Part shown: positions 18,126 to 25,967 of the stretch, piece by piece
How the letters are laid out: each line of letters begins with the position of its first letter
How positions within the stretch are numbered: the stretch's first letter is position 1
Assembly: GCF_001514215.1 (NCBI RefSeq)
Contig: NZ_KQ948876.1
Location: forward strand, 41,812 to 105,811
Reading direction: 5' to 3'
From: Streptomyces bungoensis
Lineage (GTDB): Bacteria > Actinomycetota > Actinomycetes > Streptomycetales > Streptomycetaceae
DNA length: 64,000 nucleotides
Translations under genes and position numbers: made by a program
The notes under the pieces: model-generated
Database searches by the model: none
Told to the model about the DNA's origin: nothing
Seen by the model: the letters and a program-made list of their open reading frames with translations, nothing else

Positions 18126-19259
18126 TCACGCCTCGGGCTTGCGGTGCACCCGAGTGACCCAGTCCGCCGGTTTGGCGATCTCCGCCTTGGTGGGCAGGGT
18201 GTTGGGGGAGGTCCAGACGCGGTTGAAGCCGTCCATGCCGACCTGTTCGACGACGGCGCGCACGAAGCGTTCGCCGTCGCGGTACTGCCTGAGTTTGGCG
18301 TCCAGACCCAGCAGTTTGCGCAGGGCGAGGTCGAGGCGGGAGGCGCCCTTGGCGCGGCGCTGCTGGAACTTCTCGCGGATCTCGGCGACGGACCGCACGA
18401 CGTCCGGGCCCACTCCGTCCATGACGAAGTCGGCGTGGCCCTCGAGGAGGGACATCACGGCGGTGAGGCGGCCGAGGATCTCGCGCTGGGCCGGGGTCTG
18501 CACCAGTTCGACGAACGAGCGTCCGCCGTCCTCCTCCTCGCCCTCGGGGCGGCCGCCGGCGAGGGACTGCGCGGCGTCCCGGACGCGCTCGAGGACGGTC
18601 ATCGGGTCGACGTCGGTCTCGGCCAAGAACGACTGGATTTCGCCCTCGAGGTGGTCGCGGAGCCAGGGCACGGCGGTGAACTGGGTGCGGTGGGTCTCCT
18701 CGTGCAGGCAGACCCAGAGCCGGAAGTCGTGCGGCTGGACGTCGAGTTCGCGCTCGACGTGGACGATGTTGGGGGCGACGAGGAGCAGCCGGCCGCCGCC
18801 GTTCTCCCCGGCGGGAAGGTCGCGGGTGGCGGGGGCGAAGGTCTCGTACTGGCCGAGGACGCGGGAGGCGAGGAACGACAGCAGCATGCCGAGTTCGACG
18901 CCGGTGACCTTGCCGCCGACGGCGCCGAGGACGGCGCTGCCGGGGTTGCCGCCGCGCCGGTCCTGCATCTTGTCCAGGAGGGGCTTGAGGATCTCCCGGA
19001 AGCCGGCGACGTTGGCGCGGACCCAGCCGGGGCGGTCGACGACGAGGACGGGGGTGTCGTGGGTCTCCTCGGTGCCGAGACGAGTGAAGCCCCGGACGTG
19101 TTCCTCCGAGGCCTTCGCGTGCCGGCGCAGTTCCGCGACGACGGACCTGGCCTCGTCGCGGCTGACCTCCGGGCCCGGGCGCACGAGCCGTGTCGCGGTC
19201 GCCACCGCGAGGTTCCAGTCGACCATCCCGGGAGATGCGGTGCCACCGAAGCTCGTCAT
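18126..19259 (-). CDS. Zinc-dependent metalloprotease-like protein (DUF2342)
   Basis: This 377-residue protein of the zincin_2 / DUF2342 family is sometimes labelled coenzyme F420 biosynthesis-associated. The sequence shows an N-terminal VDWNLAVATATRLVRPGP block, the zinc-binding HEETH motif (in LHEETHRTQFTAVPWL), and a downstream segment GHADFVMDGVG that supplies the remaining ligands in this family. No signal peptide is seen, so it is likely cytosolic. Substrate and role are unknown. It lies between dacB and tilS, a common actinobacterial arrangement. The ATG is preceded by TACCGT six bases away, which suggests a leaderless message. Confidence 0.8.
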   Translation of the reverse strand: MTSFGGTASPGMVDWNLAVATATRLVRPGPEVSRDEARSVVAELRRHAKASEEHVRGFTRLGTEETHDTPVLVVDRPGWVRANVAGFREILKPLLDKMQDRRGGNPGSAVLGAVGGKVTGVELGMLLSFLASRVLGQYETFAPATRDLPAGENGGGRLLLVAPNIVHVERELDVQPHDFRLWVCLHEETHRTQFTAVPWLRDHLEGEIQSFLAETDVDPMTVLERVRDAAQSLAGGRPEGEEEDGGRSFVELVQTPAQREILGRLTAVMSLLEGHADFVMDGVGPDVVRSVAEIREKFQQRRAKGASRLDLALRKLLGLDAKLRQYRDGERFVRAVVEQVGMDGFNRVWTSPNTLPTKAEIAKPADWVTRVHRKPEA

Positions 19260-19265
19260 GGGTCA

Positions 19266-19271
19266 ACGGTA
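19266..19271 (-). promoter_or_regulatory. Candidate leaderless -10 hexamer (TACCGT)
   Basis: Read on the minus strand, TACCGT is followed by six bases (TGACCC) and the ATG of the DUF2342 gene. Confidence 0.45.
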
Positions 19272-19337
19272 CGTGAGCCTCACCACTTGGGGCAGGCCGT
19301 GTGGGGTGGGCGGGGTGGCGGCGGGGCCTGCCCGGGG

Positions 19338-20939
19338 CTACCCGCAGCCGCAGCCGGCCAGGGCCGTCGCCGTCCGGTCCAGGGCCGACTGGGCCGCCTG
19401 GGGGTCGGTCGTGCCGGAGGCCAGGAAGGCGAAGGCGAGGAGGTGGCCGTCGGTGTCGACGACGGTGCCGGCGAGGGTGTTGACGCCGGTCAGGGTGCCT
19501 GTCTTGGCGCGGACGACACCGGCGGCGCCGTCGGTGTAGCGGTGGGTCAGGGTGCCGGTGAAGCCGGCGACGGGGAGGCCGGTGAGGACCGGGCGCAGGC
19601 CGGGGCGGGCGGGGTCGCCGGCCGTGACCAGGAGGGCGGTCAGGAGGTTGGCCGTGAGCCGGTCGTCGCGGTCGAGGCCGCTGCCGTCGTGGAAGGAGGC
19701 GCCGGACAGGGGCAGGCCGAGCTTGGTGAGGCGGGCGGCGACGGCCTTGGCGCCGCCCGCGAAGCTCCCCGGCTCGCCGCTCGCCAGCGCGGTCTGGCGG
19801 GCGAGGGCCTCGGCGATGTCGTTGTCGCTGTTGGTCAGCATGCGCTCGACCACGGCCGACAGCGGGGGCGAGGAGACGGTGGCGAGGGTCTTCGCGCGCG
19901 TGGTGGCCTTGGACGGGCCGGGGGCCGTCGTCGTGATGCCGGCGTCCTTCAGGAAGCCGGCGAAGGTGCCGGCCGCGTCCGCCGCCGGGTCGCTCACGCG
20001 GGTCGCCGGGCCGCTGCTGGAGTCGTCGGTGCGGCCCTCGTCGGCGATGAGGGCGCTGACGGGCGCGAGGTTGTCGTTGACGCCGATGGGGTGCAGTGCG
20101 GGCCCGGAGTAGAGGGTGGTGTCGTACGACAGGGTGACCTTGCCGATGTGGCGCCGGGTGAGCGCGGCGGCGGTGTCGGCGGCGAGGGTGCGCAGGCTCG
20201 CCCAGCCCGCGGCCTTCTTCCGGGCGGTGAGGGTCGGGTCGCCGCCGCCGACCAGGACGAGCTCCCCGGTGTCGGGTTCGAGCGCGGCGCGGGTGGTGAA
20301 GCGGTGGTCGGGGCCGAGCGCGGACAGGGCCGCGACGGCGGTGGCGATCTTGGTGGTGGAGGCGGGGGTGAGGGGCTTGCCCGCGTCGCTGCCGTAGAGC
20401 CGTCTGCCGGTGGTGACGTCGACGACGGCTCCCGTGTGGCCGCCGCTGAGCGCGGGGACGCCCAGGAGGGGCTCCAGGACGTCGGCGAGGGCCTTTCCGG
20501 TGGGCGGGGCCTTCTTGGTGCTCACGGTGCCCGTGGCGCTCCCCAGTCCCGCGAGGACCGCCGCCGCGCTCGGTGCGGGCCGGGGCAGTCCCGCGGCGGT
20601 GCCGGAGCCGTCGTGATCTGTGCCACCCGGCCGCTCCAGGGCAGCGGCACGGTCCCGCTCGGCCGTACGCTGACCGTTGGCGTCCCAGGGCCCGGCGGCG
20701 GTCACCACACCGGCGGCCAGTGCCAGCCCGGCGGTGGCGGCGCCCGCGCTGTACTGCCAGGTCCTGATGTTCCGGGGACGGCGCAGGTGGGAACGCGGGG
20801 ACCGTACGGCACGGGCCAGCCGCGCGACCCGCGGCCTCGCGGCCGTCACGGCACGCGTCACCCGCGGTCGTAGCGCGTTCGCGAGCCGCTCAACCCGCGG
20901 TCCCGCGGCTCGCCAAGGCCCGAGCTCTGGCACGACCAC
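19338..20939 (-). CDS. dacB: D-alanyl-D-alanine carboxypeptidase/endopeptidase, PBP4 family
   Basis: This class C penicillin-binding protein trims peptidoglycan peptides outside the membrane. The 533-residue product has an Arg-rich N-terminal stretch (about 1-60), a membrane helix/signal anchor (about 63-82), a Ser/Pro linker, then the catalytic domain. Motifs are SxxK as STTK in PLTPASTTKIATAVA, SxN as SDN in MLTNSDNDIAEALA, and KTG in RAKTGTLTGVNTL. The GTG at 20939 has AAAGGGG just upstream, but a second in-frame GTG two codons later is spaced better, so the true start may be 20933. It heads the minus-strand series toward tilS and is divergent from ppa. Confidence 0.92.
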   Translation of the reverse strand: MVVPELGPWRAAGPRVERLANALRPRVTRAVTAARPRVARLARAVRSPRSHLRRPRNIRTWQYSAGAATAGLALAAGVVTAAGPWDANGQRTAERDRAAALERPGGTDHDGSGTAAGLPRPAPSAAAVLAGLGSATGTVSTKKAPPTGKALADVLEPLLGVPALSGGHTGAVVDVTTGRRLYGSDAGKPLTPASTTKIATAVAALSALGPDHRFTTRAALEPDTGELVLVGGGDPTLTARKKAAGWASLRTLAADTAAALTRRHIGKVTLSYDTTLYSGPALHPIGVNDNLAPVSALIADEGRTDDSSSGPATRVSDPAADAAGTFAGFLKDAGITTTAPGPSKATTRAKTLATVSSPPLSAVVERMLTNSDNDIAEALARQTALASGEPGSFAGGAKAVAARLTKLGLPLSGASFHDGSGLDRDDRLTANLLTALLVTAGDPARPGLRPVLTGLPVAGFTGTLTHRYTDGAAGVVRAKTGTLTGVNTLAGTVVDTDGHLLAFAFLASGTTDPQAAQSALDRTATALAGCGCG

Positions 20940-21018
20940 CAGCCCCTTTCGCGATCACACACCTGCGTGAGGGACACTTAACCACCAGAACTATGTGTTG
21001 ATCATGGAGGAGCCACCG

Positions 21019-21510
21019 GTGGAGTTCGACGTCACGATCGAGATCCCGAAGGGTTCGCGCAACAAGTACGAGGTGGACCACGAGACCGGTCGGATCCGCC
21101 TGGACCGTCGTCTCTTCACCTCGACCGCCTACCCGACCGACTACGGCTTCGTCGAGAACACCCTCGGCGAGGACGGCGACCCGCTGGACGCGCTGGTCAT
21201 TCTTGACGAGCCGACCTTCCCGGGCTGCCTGATCAAGTGCCGCGCGATCGGCATGTTCCGGATGACGGACGAGGCCGGCGGCGACGACAAGCTGCTGTGC
21301 GTCCCGGCGACGGACCCGCGCGTGGAGCACCTGCGCGACATCCACCACGTGTCGGAGTTCGACCGCCTGGAGATCCAGCACTTCTTCGAGGTGTACAAGG
21401 ACCTGGAGCCCGGCAAGTCCGTCGAGGGCGCCAACTGGGTGGGCCGTACGGACGCCGAGGCGGAGATCGAGCGGTCGTACAAGCGCTTCAAGGAGCAGGG
21501 CGGTCACTGA
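21019..21510 (+). CDS. ppa: Inorganic pyrophosphatase (soluble, family I)
   Basis: Ppa hydrolyses pyrophosphate to phosphate and drives biosynthetic reactions. The 163-residue protein has the normal bacterial length. It has EIPKGSRNKYE, the signature EDGDPLDALVI containing the metal-binding aspartates, and the closing KDLEPGKSVEGANWVG. The GTG at 21019 has GGAGGAG seven bases upstream and starts directly at the conserved E-F-D-V-T-I block, so the upstream ATG at 21004 is less likely. A second pyrophosphatase, the membrane proton pump HppA, lies at 57808-60216. Confidence 0.96.
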   Translation: MEFDVTIEIPKGSRNKYEVDHETGRIRLDRRLFTSTAYPTDYGFVENTLGEDGDPLDALVILDEPTFPGCLIKCRAIGMFRMTDEAGGDDKLLCVPATDPRVEHLRDIHHVSEFDRLEIQHFFEVYKDLEPGKSVEGANWVGRTDAEAEIERSYKRFKEQGGH

Positions 21511-21523
21511 CCCCCGGTTCGTG

Positions 21524-21558
21524 ACGGGCCGCACACACGCGCCGTGTGTGCGGCCCGT
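21524..21558 (+). terminator. Hairpin terminator after ppa
   Basis: A perfect 16-bp stem (ACGGGCCGCACACACG and complement) with a 3-base loop begins 14 bases after the ppa stop. It is followed by TTGCGT. Confidence 0.85.
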
Positions 21559-21628
21559 TTGCGTGTCGGCCGTGCGCGCATGCGCATACTGTGGTTTGCG
21601 CGAAGTGTCGTTCAGGAAGCGGTGTGAG

Positions 21629-23284
21629 GTGACGGAGGCGGAGGAGCGGAAGCCCCGGTCGGACGAGGCGCGGTACGACCCCGAGATCACGTCCGAGTTC
21701 GCCGTACCCCAGGGCCTGGAGCTGGCCCGGGCGGGTGCCGAGCCGGAGACCACGTCCGAGTTCGCCGTCCCCGAGGGACTGCAGACGCCGCAGGCGCCGA
21801 GCGCCGAGCCGGAGGGGTCGGCGTTCACCCGGCCGCGCACCTACAGCGCCAAGGACGCCCCGCCCGCGTTCACCCCGGCGGCCGGCATGCCGGTGGTCAG
21901 CCTGGTGAAGGACGCGCCCTGGCAGGACCGGATGCGCACGATGCTGCGCATGCCGGTGGCCGAGCGGCCGGCGCCCGAGCCCGTCCAGCGGGCCGACGAG
22001 GCCGGGCCCGCCGTCCCGCGCGTGCTCGACCTGACCCTGCGTATCGGTGAGCTGCTGCTGGCCGGCGGTGAGGGCGCGGAGGACGTGGAGGCCGCGATGT
22101 TCGCGGTGTGCCGGTCCTACGGCCTGGACCGCTGCGAGCCGAACGTCACCTTCACCCTGCTGTCGATCTCGCACCAGCCGTCCCTGGTGGACGACCCGGT
22201 CACCGCCTCGCGCACGGTCCGCCGGCGCGGCACCGACTACACCCGTCTGGCCGCGGTGTTCCGGCTGGTGGACGACCTGACCGACCCGGAGACCCATGTC
22301 TCCCTGGAGGAGGCCTACCGGCGGCTGGCGGAGATCCGCCGCAACCGGCACCCCTACCCCGGCTGGGCGCTGACCCTGGCGAGCGGGCTGCTGGCCGGTG
22401 CGGCCTCGGTGCTGGTCGGCGGTGACCTGATCGTGTTCGTCGCGGCCGCGGTGGGCGCGATGCTCGGCGACCGCCTGGCCTGGCTGCTGGCGGGGCGGGG
22501 GCTGCCGGAGTTCTACCAGTTCACGGTGGCCGCGATGCCGGCGGCGGCGATCGGCGTGGCGTTCGCGCTGGCCCACGTCGACGTCAAGGCCTCCGCCGTC
22601 GTCACCGGTGGGCTGTTCGCGCTGCTGCCCGGGCGGGCGCTGGTCGCGGGCGTGCAGGACGGCCTGACGGGCTTCTACATCACCGCCTCCGCGCGCCTGC
22701 TGGAGGTCATGTACTTCTTCGTCGGCATCGTCGCCGGCGTGCTGATGGTCCTGTACTTCGGCGTGAAGGTCGGCGGCACGCTGAACCCGGACGCGGCCCT
22801 GGCCGTGTCCAAGCGGCCGCTGATCCAGATCGCGGCCTCCATGCTGCTGTCGCTCACCTTCGCTGTCCTGCTCCAGCAGGAGCGGTCGACCGTGCTGGCG
22901 GTGACGCTGAACGGCGGTGTGGCCTGGTCGGTGTACGGCGCGCTGCACTACCCCGGGGGACTCTCGCCGGTGGCCTCCACGGCGGTGGCGGCGGGGCTGG
23001 TGGGGCTGTTCGGGCAGCTGCTGTCGCGGTACCGGTTCGCCTCGGCGCTGCCGTACACGACGGCCGCGATCGGTCCGCTGCTGCCCGGTTCGGCGACCTA
23101 CTTCGGGCTGCTGTCCATCGCGCAGAGCAACGTGGACAAGGGGCTGGTGTCGCTGGCGAAGGCCGCCTCCCTGGCGATGGCCATCGCCATCGGGGTGAAC
23201 CTCGGTTCGGAGATCTCCCGGCTGTTCCTGCGGATCGGCTCCGCCGGGAAGCGGCGCGCGGCCAAGCGGACGCGCGGGTTCTGA
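21629..23284 (+). CDS. Threonine/serine exporter family membrane protein (ThrE)
   Basis: This 551-residue protein has a hydrophilic N-terminus of about 130 residues, then the ThrE domain (DUF1212) with the marker LAGGEGAEDVEAAMFAVCRSYG and about ten membrane helices, ending in a basic tail. The second half corresponds to the ThrE_2 domain. ThrE of Corynebacterium exports threonine and serine. The N-terminal extension carries two copies of a motif around TSEFAVPEGL. The GTG at 21629 has GGAAG upstream; the frame is open further upstream but overlaps the ppa terminator region. The substrate in Streptomyces is unproven. Confidence 0.8.
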   Translation: MTEAEERKPRSDEARYDPEITSEFAVPQGLELARAGAEPETTSEFAVPEGLQTPQAPSAEPEGSAFTRPRTYSAKDAPPAFTPAAGMPVVSLVKDAPWQDRMRTMLRMPVAERPAPEPVQRADEAGPAVPRVLDLTLRIGELLLAGGEGAEDVEAAMFAVCRSYGLDRCEPNVTFTLLSISHQPSLVDDPVTASRTVRRRGTDYTRLAAVFRLVDDLTDPETHVSLEEAYRRLAEIRRNRHPYPGWALTLASGLLAGAASVLVGGDLIVFVAAAVGAMLGDRLAWLLAGRGLPEFYQFTVAAMPAAAIGVAFALAHVDVKASAVVTGGLFALLPGRALVAGVQDGLTGFYITASARLLEVMYFFVGIVAGVLMVLYFGVKVGGTLNPDAALAVSKRPLIQIAASMLLSLTFAVLLQQERSTVLAVTLNGGVAWSVYGALHYPGGLSPVASTAVAAGLVGLFGQLLSRYRFASALPYTTAAIGPLLPGSATYFGLLSIAQSNVDKGLVSLAKAASLAMAIAIGVNLGSEISRLFLRIGSAGKRRAAKRTRGF

Positions 23285-23292
23285 GCCGCCCG

Positions 23293-23315
23293 GCAACCGC
23301 TCCTTCAGTGGTTGC
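23293..23315. terminator. Small hairpin between convergent genes
   Basis: GCAACCGCT and AGTGGTTGC form a 9-bp stem with one mismatch and a 5-base loop. It spans the stop of the DedA gene and follows the ThrE stop, so it may terminate both. Confidence 0.45.
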
Positions 23316-24255
23316 GGTGGTCGTACGGGTACTGGTCCTGGTCGTACTGCTGCTGGCCGTACTGCTGCGGCGGCGGCTGCTGGCCGTACTGCTGCTGGGG
23401 CTGCTGCTGCGGGTGCTGCTGCCCGTACTGCTGCTGTGGGTACTGCTCCTGCCCGTACTGCTGCTGGTCGTAGTACTGGTGGTCGTAGCCGCCGCCCTGG
23501 TCCCAGTACTGCTGCTCCTGCTGGGCGCCGTACGGCTGCTCCGGCTCTATGCGGCGCAGCCGGGTGGTGGCGTCGTCCATCACCGGCGGCGCCGCGGGCG
23601 TGACCTGCGGCGTGGTCTGCTGCGCGGCCGCCTTCTTGCTCTTGCCGCGCGCGCGGAGGAACTCGATCGCGATCGGGATCACGGAGACGAGGACGATCAG
23701 GATGAGGATCGCCTCGATGTTGTTCCTGACGACCGCGTGCCCGCCGAGCCAGGAGCCGAGCAGGGTGACGCCCGCGCCCCACAGGACGCCGCCGATGACG
23801 TTGAAGGTCAGGAACGAGCGGTACCGCATGCCGCTGACGCCGGCGATGATCGGCGTGAACGTGCGCACGACGGGCACGAAGCGGGCGAGGACCAGGGACT
23901 TCGGGCCGTACTTCTCGAAGAACTCGTGCGCCTTGGTGACGTTCTCCTGCTTGAACAGGCGGGAGTCCGGGCGGTTGAACAGGGACGGGCCGACCTTCCG
24001 GCCGAACATGTAGCCCGCCTGGTCGCCGAGGACCGCGGCGAGGCAGATCAGGGCGATCGCGCCCCACAGCGGGAAGTCCATCTGGTGGGACGTGATCAGC
24101 AGACCGCACGTGAACAGCAGCGAGTCGCCCGGCAGGAAGAAGCCGATGAGCAGGCCGGACTCGGCGAAGACGATGAGCAGCAGACCCCAGATGCTGTAGG
24201 TGCTCAGCAGGTGGTTGGGGTCCAGCCAGCTCGGGCCGAGGGCGAGTGTCGTCAC
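23305..24255 (-). CDS. DedA family membrane protein with Gln/Tyr-rich tail
   Basis: This 316-residue protein has a DedA (SNARE-associated) domain in residues 1-205 with the ESGLLIGFFLPGDSLLF block and the conserved FEKYGPKSLVLARFVPVVRT, then membrane helices. DedA proteins act in membrane homeostasis, and several move lipid carriers or phospholipids between leaflets. Unusually, residues about 240-312 form a tail of short Gln-, Tyr-, Pro- and Gly-rich repeats (QQQYGQ-type), with about thirty Gln and a dozen Tyr. The start is a GTG at 24255. It is convergent with the ThrE-type gene. Confidence 0.9.
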   Translation of the reverse strand: MTTLALGPSWLDPNHLLSTYSIWGLLLIVFAESGLLIGFFLPGDSLLFTCGLLITSHQMDFPLWGAIALICLAAVLGDQAGYMFGRKVGPSLFNRPDSRLFKQENVTKAHEFFEKYGPKSLVLARFVPVVRTFTPIIAGVSGMRYRSFLTFNVIGGVLWGAGVTLLGSWLGGHAVVRNNIEAILILIVLVSVIPIAIEFLRARGKSKKAAAQQTTPQVTPAAPPVMDDATTRLRRIEPEQPYGAQQEQQYWDQGGGYDHQYYDQQQYGQEQYPQQQYGQQHPQQQPQQQYGQQPPPQQYGQQQYDQDQYPYDHRNH

Positions 24256-24392
24256 GGGTCCGGGCTCCTGAGGTGGTGATGGCGGCTACGGCGTCCCGGT
24301 GAGGGGCCGCACAAAGCTATCAACGTGAGGTGACCGCCCCGGGTTCCACCGGTGGCTCCAGCATGCACCGCGGGGTGAGCGGGAGAAAGCCG

Positions 24393-24419
24393 CGGCCCGG
24401 GAACGGGCGTCCCGGGCCG
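24393..24419 (-). terminator. Hairpin terminator after tipA
   Basis: CGGCCCGGGA and its complement form a perfect 10-bp stem with a 7-base loop, five bases beyond the tipA stop. Confidence 0.7.
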
Positions 24420-24423
24420 GGGG

Positions 24424-24858
24424 TCACGCGGAGTGCCGGTCGGCGTTGGCGAGGATCGCGCCGCGAAGGTGCCCGGCGAGACCGGGGCGCATGCCGTCGT
24501 AGTAGGCCTTGAAGCGCTCGTCGGAGACGTACATCTCCGCGAAGCACCGGTGCATCTCGTACGGGACCTCGAAGAACCACCGGCACACGTGCTGCCGGTG
24601 CTCCTCGGCCATGTTCATGGCCGCCTCGCCGGCCGGCGGCTCACCGGCGGCCATGAGGGCGCGGTACCGCTCGCTCCAGTCGTCGGCCTCGGCCTGCAGG
24701 CGCTTCCAGTCCTCCTTGGTGTAGCCGGCGGCCCGGCGCTGCGACTCGGTGTACGCATCGGTGCCGCCCCAGCGCTGCTCCGCCTCCTCGGCGTACTGAT
24801 CGGGATCCTTGTCCCCGAAGACCTCGAACCGCTCCTCGGGCGTGAGGTTGATGCCCAT
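24424..24858 (-). other. tipA: Internal translation start giving TipAS (144 residues)
   Basis: An in-frame ATG at codon 110 (24858-24856, M-G-I-N-L-T-P-E-E) is preceded by GGAGG eight bases upstream. In S. lividans the same site makes TipAS, the free drug-binding domain, in excess over TipAL. The sequence supports the same dual product here. Confidence 0.85.
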
Positions 24859-25185
24859 CTTGCGTGCCTCCATGGCGTGCTCCACGGCCGCGGCCATCTT
24901 CTGCAGCTTCTCGATCCGGGCGGTCAGCAGCTCGTGCTGGCGGCGCAGGTGCGCGCGCGGGTCCGCGTCCGGGTCGTCGAGCAGGACCGCGACCTCCTCG
25001 AGCGGAAAGCCGAGCTCCCGGTAGAACAGGATCTGCTGGAGCCGGTCGAGGTCGGCATCGCCGTAACGCCGGTGACCGGAGTGGGTGCGCTCGCCGGGCA
25101 CGAGCAGGCCGATCTCGTCGTAGTGGTGCAGGGTGCGCACCGTGACCCCGGCGAACCCCGCGACCTGTCCCACGGAGTAGCTCAC
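24424..25185 (-). CDS. tipA: TipA: MerR-family thiopeptide-sensing autoregulator
   Basis: The full product TipAL has 253 residues, the same as S. lividans TipAL. It has a MerR HTH with SVGQVAGFAGVTVRTLHHYDEIGLL, a coiled-coil dimer helix, then the TipAS antibiotic-binding domain from residue 110. TipAS binds thiopeptides such as thiostrepton covalently through Cys214, which is present here (EMHRC). The start GTG at 25185 has AAGGAG seven bases upstream, and the promoter has the expected 19-bp spacer. Ligand-domain residues before Cys214 differ from S. lividans as I remember it (HVCRWFFEVPYEMHRC), so ligand preference may differ. Confidence 0.95.
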   Translation of the reverse strand: MSYSVGQVAGFAGVTVRTLHHYDEIGLLVPGERTHSGHRRYGDADLDRLQQILFYRELGFPLEEVAVLLDDPDADPRAHLRRQHELLTARIEKLQKMAAAVEHAMEARKMGINLTPEERFEVFGDKDPDQYAEEAEQRWGGTDAYTESQRRAAGYTKEDWKRLQAEADDWSERYRALMAAGEPPAGEAAMNMAEEHRQHVCRWFFEVPYEMHRCFAEMYVSDERFKAYYDGMRPGLAGHLRGAILANADRHSA

Positions 25186-25215
25186 TGTCCGCTCCTTGTC
25201 GTCGGTACGGCCTCC

Positions 25216-25246
25216 ACGCTCGCGCCTCACGCCACGTGAGGTGCAA
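25216..25246 (-). promoter_or_regulatory. tipA promoter with MerR-type 19-bp spacer and operator
   Basis: On the minus strand TTGCAC (25246-25241), 19 bases, then GAGCGT (25221-25216). The spacer carries an inverted repeat CCTCACG / CGTGAGG (25225-25241). The layout closely matches the known tipA promoter, where TipAL with bound drug untwists the long spacer and activates transcription. Spacer length and palindrome are seen directly. Confidence 0.85.
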
Positions 25247-25301
25247 GCCGGATCCGGGCGGACAGCCCGCGCGGGCTTCCGTCCGCTTCCGCGCGCTTGC
25301 G

Positions 25302-25943
25302 TCAGCGGGCGTCCCCGGGGTGCCGCTCCCCCGTCGCGTACGGGTTCTCCCGGCCCTCGGCGAGGACGCCGACGAACGGGGCGCCCTCGCCGGAGAAGGT
25401 GTAGGCGCCGTCCTCCAGGCGGGCGACGAGGCCGTGGGTCCACGCGGCCTCGGAGTCTGCGGTGTGGATCCACATGTTCATGATCTCGCCGATGTGGCCG
25501 AGCTGTTCCGGGCCTTCCTCGGGCACGTAGTGCTCGGTGACCGAGGACCGCCAGGCCTCGATCCGGCGGATCCGCTCCTCGAGCAGGGTGACCGCCTCGG
25601 CGCGGGAGAGGTCGACCATGAAGCCGACGGCTGCCGTCTTCATGTCGCCGCGCTGGTCGTAGGTGACCAGGGCCTCGCGGAGCAGGGCGAAGTACTCGGC
25701 GGTGCCCTGCTCGGTGAGCTCGTACTCGGTGCGCGGCGGGCCGCCCGCCGTGGACGGCGCGATCTCGTGCGCGTGCAGCAGTCCCTGCCGGGCCATCTGC
25801 TTCAGGGCGTGGTAGATGGAGCCCGGCTTGGCGTTGGACCACTCGTGCGCGCCCCAGTACTCCAGGTCGGCCCGGACCTGGTAGCCGTGGGCCCGCCCGT
25901 GCTGGCGGACCGCGCCCAGCACGAGGAGACGGATCGCTGACAT
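25302..25943 (-). CDS. PadR-family transcriptional regulator
   Basis: This 213-residue protein has the PadR winged-helix domain in residues 1-85 (LLVLGAVRQHGRAHGYQVRADLEYW; KPGSIYHALKQMARQGLL; PRTEYELTEQG) and a C-terminal helical dimerisation domain. PadR proteins repress efflux or detoxification genes and are released by phenolics or drugs. No target is evident next to it; the neighbours on the same strand are tipA downstream and dinB-type upstream. On the minus strand TAACCT lies seven bases before the ATG, suggesting a leaderless message. Confidence 0.9.
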   Translation of the reverse strand: MSAIRLLVLGAVRQHGRAHGYQVRADLEYWGAHEWSNAKPGSIYHALKQMARQGLLHAHEIAPSTAGGPPRTEYELTEQGTAEYFALLREALVTYDQRGDMKTAAVGFMVDLSRAEAVTLLEERIRRIEAWRSSVTEHYVPEEGPEQLGHIGEIMNMWIHTADSEAAWTHGLVARLEDGAYTFSGEGAPFVGVLAEGRENPYATGERHPGDAR

Positions 25944-25967
25944 GCCGTCCAGGTTAGGGCCGGGTGT

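Noticed and set aside
23305..23540. Frameshift or low-quality sequence in the DedA tail
   Set aside because: The frame stays open through regular Gln/Tyr codons to a normal stop, and repeats are in-frame, so a real tail is more likely.
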